Shown here: positions 61,851-64,000 of the stretch, piece after piece
Layout of the letters: the number at the start of each line of letters is the position of its first letter
Position numbering within the stretch: the first letter of the stretch is position 1
Assembly: GCF_023169945.1 (NCBI RefSeq)
Contig: NZ_AP025591.1
Span: 3,840,481 to 3,904,480 of the forward strand
Direction of reading: 5' to 3'
From: Anaeromyxobacter oryzae
GTDB lineage: Bacteria; Myxococcota; Myxococcia; Myxococcales; Anaeromyxobacteraceae
DNA: 64,000 nt
Position numbers and translations under genes: made by a program
The notes under the pieces: generated by a model
Databases searched by the model: none
Told to the model about the DNA's origin: nothing
What the model saw: only the letters and a program-made list of their open reading frames with translations

Positions 61851-62023
61851 CCGTTCCCGTTACCGTTGCCGTTACCGTCCCCGAACCCGTTCCCGTGACC
61901 CGCCTCCCGTGGCCCGTGGCCCGTGGCCCGAAACGGGGAACGGGGAACGGGCCAGGGGACACGGGACTCGGGTCACGGCAACGGAGAAGCCGGCAACGGT
62001 AACGGTAACGGTAACGGGTGACG
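61851..62023. repeat. Long inverted repeat of G/C-rich hexamers, copy 2
   Basis: Left arm 61851-61928 with CCGTTACCGTTGCCGTTACCG and repeated CCCGTGG; right arm 61931-62023 with CGGCAACGGTAACGGTAACGG. The arms are near-complementary, so a very long hairpin can form. The right arm matches the element at 35641-35730 around CGGGTCACGG. Lies between nadK and recN. Confidence 0.7.
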
Positions 62024-62069
62024 GAGCCCGGAGGACCCGTCATGTCTGAACGGATGCGCTACTGAAAAT

Positions 62070-62098
62070 TTGCGCAGTGTCAGGGTCCCATGGATCAT
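62070..62098 (+). promoter_or_regulatory. Candidate promoter of recN
   Basis: TTGCGC (62070-62075), 17 bases, GATCAT (62093-62098), seven bases to ATG 62106. No ribosome binding site. Neighbouring CTGAAAATTTGCGCAG was examined as a LexA site but does not match known boxes. Confidence 0.4.
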
Positions 62099-62105
62099 CC
62101 CCTCC

Positions 62106-63926
62106 ATGCTCACGACCCTGCGCATCTCCGGCTTGGCGGTCGTCGACGCGGTCGAGGTCCGGTTCGGCCAGGGGCTGAACGTCCTCACCGGTGAGACCGG
62201 CGCCGGAAAGTCGATCCTGGTGAACGCGCTGCACCTCGTCCTCGGCGGTCGCATGACGGCCGAGGTCCTGCGCGAAGGCGCCGACGAGGCGGTGGTGGAG
62301 GCGCTCTTCGAGCTGCCCGCGGCCCACCCGGTGTTCGGCCGGCTCGAGGCCGCCGGCGTGGCGCCTCCCGCGGGGGACACGGCCGAGCTGCTCGTCCGGC
62401 GCGTCGCCGCGCGCGGCGGCCGGGGCCGTGCGTTCGTGAACGGCGCGCTCTGCACGGTGTCGATGCTCGAGACCGCGCTCCGCGGCGTCGTGGACATCTC
62501 CGGCCAGCACGAGCACGTCTCGCTCCTCGACCCGGCGACCCACCTCGACCTGCTCGACGCGTTCGCGCTGCGCCAGGCGCGAGGCGACGGCGGGCCGGAC
62601 GATCCCGAACCGGGCGACGCGGAACCGCTCCTCCGGTACCGCGCCGCCCACGCGGCGCTCGCCGCCCTCGTCCGTGAGCGAGACGCGCTCGCCGCGGACG
62701 AGGGCGAGCGGGCGCGGCGGGCGGATTACCTCGGGTTCCAGCTGAAGGAGCTCGCGGCCGTGGACCCGCGCCCCGGCGAGCTCGAGGCGCTCGAGGCGGA
62801 GCGCCGCGTGCTCGCGTCCGCCGAGAAGCTGCGGGAGGCGGCGCGGTCCGCCGAGGCCCTCGCGTACGGTGAGGAGGGCAGCGCGTCCGAGCGGGTGGGG
62901 CAGGCGGCGCGCGCGCTCGCCGAGGCGACGCTGCTCGACCGGCGCCTCGAGGCGCCGCTCGGGCTGCTTCGGTCGGCGGCGGTCGAGCTCGAGGAGGCCG
63001 GCCGCGAGCTCGGGCGGTACGCGGAGGCCGTGGGCGGCGATCCCGAGCGGCTGGCCGAGGTCGAGGACCGCCACGAGCACCTGAAGGCGCTCGCGCGGAA
63101 GCACGGCGGCTCGCTCGAGGCCGCGATCGCCCGGCGCGCGGAGATGGTGGCCGAGCTCGCGCGCCTCGCCGGCGGCGGCGACCGGCTGAAGGACCTGTCC
63201 GGAGAGATCGAGGCGCGGGGGAAGGACGCCGTCCGGCTCGCGGGCGCGCTCAGCCGGGCCCGCGAGGAGGCCGCGCGCGGGTTCGCCGAGTCCGTCCGCC
63301 GCGAGCTCGCCGGCCTCGCCATGGGCCGGTGCCGGCTGGAGGTCGCGCTCCTGCCGCCGGAGAGCGGGATCGAGTTCGGAGGGAAGGTCCTCGCGCCGGG
63401 AGGGGCCGAGCGGGCCGAGATCCTCATCTCGCCGAACCCGGGCGAGCCGCCGCGGCCGCTCGCGCGGATCGCGTCGGGCGGTGAGCTGTCGCGGATCCTG
63501 CTCGCCGTGAAGCGGACCCTCGCGCGCCGCGATCCGGTGTCGACTTACGTGTTCGACGAGGTGGATGCGGGGATCGGCGGCGCGGTGGCGGAGGCGATGG
63601 GGCGCGTGCTCGCCGACGTGTCCCGGGGGCGGCAGGTCATCTGCATCACCCACCTGCCGCAGGTCGCCGTGTTCGCGGACCGGCACCACCGGGTCGAGAA
63701 GAAGGTCGCCGGCGGCCGGACGCACACGTCGGTCGCGCTCCTCGATCGCGAGGAGGACCGGCGCCAGGAGGTCGCGCGGATGATGGCGGGCGTGACCGTG
63801 ACCGCCTCCGCGCTCGAGCACGCGGCGGCGCTCATCGAGGCCGCACGGCGTCCGCCGCTCTCCGCCGACAACGGACGGCGGGCGGCGCCGGGACGCGCCG
63901 CAGCGCGGCGGCTCAAGGCGGGCTGA
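62106..63926 (+). CDS. recN: DNA repair protein RecN
   Basis: SMC-like ATPase for double-strand break repair. 606 residues from ATG 62106 (MLTTLRISGLAVVD). Walker A LTGETGAGKSILVNAL, coiled-coil arms (about 170-360), signature ARIASGGELSRILLAVKR, Walker B YVFDEVDAGIGG, and CITHLPQVA. A longer frame from 62070 would start within the promoter. The C-terminus has a basic 25-residue tail. Confidence 0.95.
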   Translation: MLTTLRISGLAVVDAVEVRFGQGLNVLTGETGAGKSILVNALHLVLGGRMTAEVLREGADEAVVEALFELPAAHPVFGRLEAAGVAPPAGDTAELLVRRVAARGGRGRAFVNGALCTVSMLETALRGVVDISGQHEHVSLLDPATHLDLLDAFALRQARGDGGPDDPEPGDAEPLLRYRAAHAALAALVRERDALAADEGERARRADYLGFQLKELAAVDPRPGELEALEAERRVLASAEKLREAARSAEALAYGEEGSASERVGQAARALAEATLLDRRLEAPLGLLRSAAVELEEAGRELGRYAEAVGGDPERLAEVEDRHEHLKALARKHGGSLEAAIARRAEMVAELARLAGGGDRLKDLSGEIEARGKDAVRLAGALSRAREEAARGFAESVRRELAGLAMGRCRLEVALLPPESGIEFGGKVLAPGGAERAEILISPNPGEPPRPLARIASGGELSRILLAVKRTLARRDPVSTYVFDEVDAGIGGAVAEAMGRVLADVSRGRQVICITHLPQVAVFADRHHRVEKKVAGGRTHTSVALLDREEDRRQEVARMMAGVTVTASALEHAAALIEAARRPPLSADNGRRAAPGRAAARRLKAG

Positions 63927-63983
63927 CGGCACCCGCTGCGCCCCGCGCGTGCGGTGGGCAACTTCTGGGGCCGAAACCCTGCG

Positions 63984-63989
63984 TTGACC
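63984..63989 (+). promoter_or_regulatory. Possible -35 box at the window end
   Basis: TTGACC 11 bases before the window ends; any -10 would lie outside. The 74 bases after recN hold no gene. Confidence 0.25.
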
Positions 63990-64000
63990 CTAGGTGGTTC

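Noticed and set aside
62060-62076. Possible LexA box before recN
   Set aside because: CTGAAAATTTGCGCAG is not a match to a known LexA consensus and lacks symmetry.

Overview
The window is very GC-rich DNA with dense genes and almost no foreign-looking sequence. Gene content (type II and type III secretion genes, receiver-like proteins with long coiled coils, a DUF4388-type protein, pilin-like proteins, a multihaem cytochrome) and gene order point to a myxobacterium-like member of the Myxococcota, most likely close to Anaeromyxobacter. This is inference from reading; no database search was run. I see no insertion sequence, prophage, CRISPR array or rRNA.

Layout. Positions 1-7220 (minus strand) hold a type II secretion operon gspC-D-E-F-G, with gspG cut by the window edge. 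It starts at a textbook sigma-54 promoter (7245-7260) and lies directly downstream of an NtrC-type activator gene (7417-8835). Next come a small Flp-like pilin, rpmE and rho, each of the last two with a readable sigma-70 promoter. From 11305 the plus strand carries a degenerate-receiver membrane protein overlapping a prepilin gene, ligA, acylphosphatase, a TIGR03960-type radical SAM protein, an RNase E/G with a large insertion, a YihY-family membrane protein and an HU/IHF-like gene.

Positions 23462-31591 (minus) are a compact type III secretion operon: needle-like, rod (sctI), ring lipoprotein (sctJ), a small unknown, sctQ, a FliO-like gene, sctR, S, T, U and V. The gene order is that of a flagellar operon, but SctJ and SctI are of injectisome type. 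No ATPase, stator, secretin or translocator gene is present here. The operon begins with a second sigma-54 promoter (31618-31633). A DUF1704 metallopeptidase-like gene is divergent from it, followed by a cytochrome P450, a ferritin-like/VIT1 iron transporter (reverse strand) and a LuxR-type regulator.

Positions 36695-41534 are the histidine operon hisD-B-H-A-F-I-E (no hisG or hisC). It is followed by the macromolecular synthesis cluster rpsU-yqeY-dnaG-rpoD, a CAU tRNA, a zinc-ribbon coiled-coil protein and RNase HI. The remainder holds a frameshifted acyl-CoA thioesterase, an acetate transporter (satP type), def, a pseudo-receiver/coiled-coil/DUF4388/J-like protein, a HEAT-repeat protein, priA, a triheme c-type cytochrome lipoprotein, a small esterase, a YiiX-like papain-fold protein, a small helical protein, rarA, nadK and recN.

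Two regulatory themes stand out. Both secretion operons carry sigma-54 promoters with palindromes at enhancer distance. Many single genes have a TANNNT-like box only six to eight bases from the start codon and no ribosome binding site, which suggests widespread leaderless transcription.
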